A stretch of DNA of 64,000 nt from Acinetobacter ursingii DSM 16037 = CIP 107286. GTDB taxonomy: Bacteria; Pseudomonadota; Gammaproteobacteria; Pseudomonadales; Moraxellaceae. The stretch lies in assembly GCF_000368825.1 (NCBI RefSeq), contig NZ_KB849717.1:62001-126000 (forward strand). Reading direction: 5' to 3'. The notes under the pieces were generated by a model, which saw nothing but the letters and a program-made list of their open reading frames with translations, ran no database searches and was not told where the DNA came from. Shown here piece after piece: positions 63,544-64,000 of this stretch (position 1 is its first letter; every line of letters begins with the position of its first letter). The position numbers were made by a program, and so were the translations under genes.

Positions 63544-64000
63544 TTAAGCTGAAACTGAAGCTTGATTTACAACTTCTGCAACTTGTTGGTAGGCATCCAA
63601 CATAACTTCACCATTCAAGTGAGCATAACGTTGGGTAGTTTGTGGGGAGGCATGACCTAGTAAATGCTGTACGACATAAAGACTTAGTCCCTTATTAACA
63701 GCCATACTTGCGAAGTTGTGTCTCAAATCATGGATACGCATATTTGTTATTCCTGCTGCTGTCATGATTTTGTCGTAACATTTACGAATATCATTAAATG
63801 GCAATCCTGTTTGCGGATTAGCAAAAATGTACTCACTTTGACGTGGTAACATTTTTCTTATCTCCGTCAAACTCTCACTTGCTAAACGTATCAAGCGAGG
63901 TTTGCCTGATTTGTTATTTTCAAGCTTCCAGTGACCAGATGACAAATCAACGTCGACCCACTTCATATCCATAACTTCCCGTTTACGCATACCTGTTAGT
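63544..64000 (-). CDS. Tyrosine recombinase/integrase (partial, C-terminal part)
   Basis: Site-specific recombinase catalytic domain; the frame continues through the right edge (codons for Leu, Thr, Gly precede the first Met), so the N-terminal part is outside. Catalytic residues: Arg in TGMRKREVMDMKW, His and Arg in HDLRHNFASMAV, His in HLLGHASPQTTQ and the tyrosine nucleophile in RYAHL. It probably integrates the element into tRNA-Met. The C-terminal end is 34 bp from the hairpin at 63491. Confidence 0.92.
   Translation of the reverse strand, partial: LTGMRKREVMDMKWVDVDLSSGHWKLENNKSGKPRLIRLASESLTEIRKMLPRQSEYIFANPQTGLPFNDIRKCYDKIMTAAGITNMRIHDLRHNFASMAVNKGLSLYVVQHLLGHASPQTTQRYAHLNGEVMLDAYQQVAEVVNQASVSA

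Larger units (their letters stand above)
60941..64000. mobile_element. Left (visible) part of a tRNA-Met-integrated genetic element
   Basis: Starts at the tRNA 3' fragment and runs off the right edge. Visible contents are the repeat cluster, an SF2 DEVH-box helicase, a perfect 8-bp hairpin and a tyrosine recombinase, all read toward the junction. This is a small replication/integration module as in phage satellites or integrative islands. No phage structural, conjugation or defence gene is visible yet, so the class is open. Confidence 0.8.

Overview
The window is almost certainly chromosomal DNA of an Acinetobacter species. It is AT-rich, and several gene sets have Acinetobacter-type sequences: the chlorhexidine/diamine exporter AceI with its divergent LysR regulator AceR, a SmvA/AmvA-type drug exporter with a divergent TetR regulator, and BioB, RuvC, Tkt and MetK in Acinetobacter-like contexts. 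About 60 kb is ordinary chromosome. The last 3 kb is the start of an integrated element.

Layout. 1-6 kb: minus-strand run encoding a low-molecular-weight tyrosine phosphatase, MurB, a YdcF-like membrane protein, an alpha/beta hydrolase, a small hypothetical protein and Mfd (cut by the left edge). 6-10 kb: an iron-containing alcohol dehydrogenase overlapping a hot-dog thioesterase, then dnaX. 10-12.3 kb: divergent smvA/amvA-like exporter and TetR gene with paired operators. 12.4-14.2 kb: acetyltransferase and serine hydrolase. 14.2-18.4 kb: MaoC hydratase and two-domain FabG, divergent from a thiolase, the same arrangement as mycobacterial htdX-fabG4-fadA2. 18.5-25.6 kb: lipoprotein esterase, OmpW-like protein, aceI/aceR, transaldolase, LysE-type exporter, BenE permease. 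25.6-30.1 kb: a magnesium-uptake operon (secreted beta-rich protein, P-type Mg2+ ATPase, MgtC-like protein) behind a structured leader RNA. 30.2-38.3 kb: RDD protein, universal stress protein, PepN, an unknown zinc-ribbon protein, ThiM, AraC regulator. 38.4-46 kb: tautomerase/PIF1-like helicase pair, alcohol dehydrogenase, hydrolase, a GAF regulator divergent from an aldehyde dehydrogenase. 46-60.8 kb: GATase, GFA protein, YceI/OsmC pair, transketolase, MetK, flavin monooxygenase, FxsA, RuvC, Nnr/QueG, BioB.

From 60,941 a 46-bp 3' fragment of tRNA-Met(CAT) marks the junction of an element that runs off the right edge. Visible cargo is a DEVH-box helicase and a tyrosine recombinase, with a cluster of ACCGTA repeats beside the junction. 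No CRISPR array, rRNA operon or complete IS was seen. Two related 82-bp hairpin elements with 12-bp terminal inverted repeats and TA ends look like a MITE family.

The most interesting unexplained features are the leader RNA of the Mg2+ operon, the helicase/repeat module of the tRNA-integrated element, the MITE-like hairpins, and several precise palindromes in divergent promoter regions. All functions are inferred from sequence read by eye; no database search was run.
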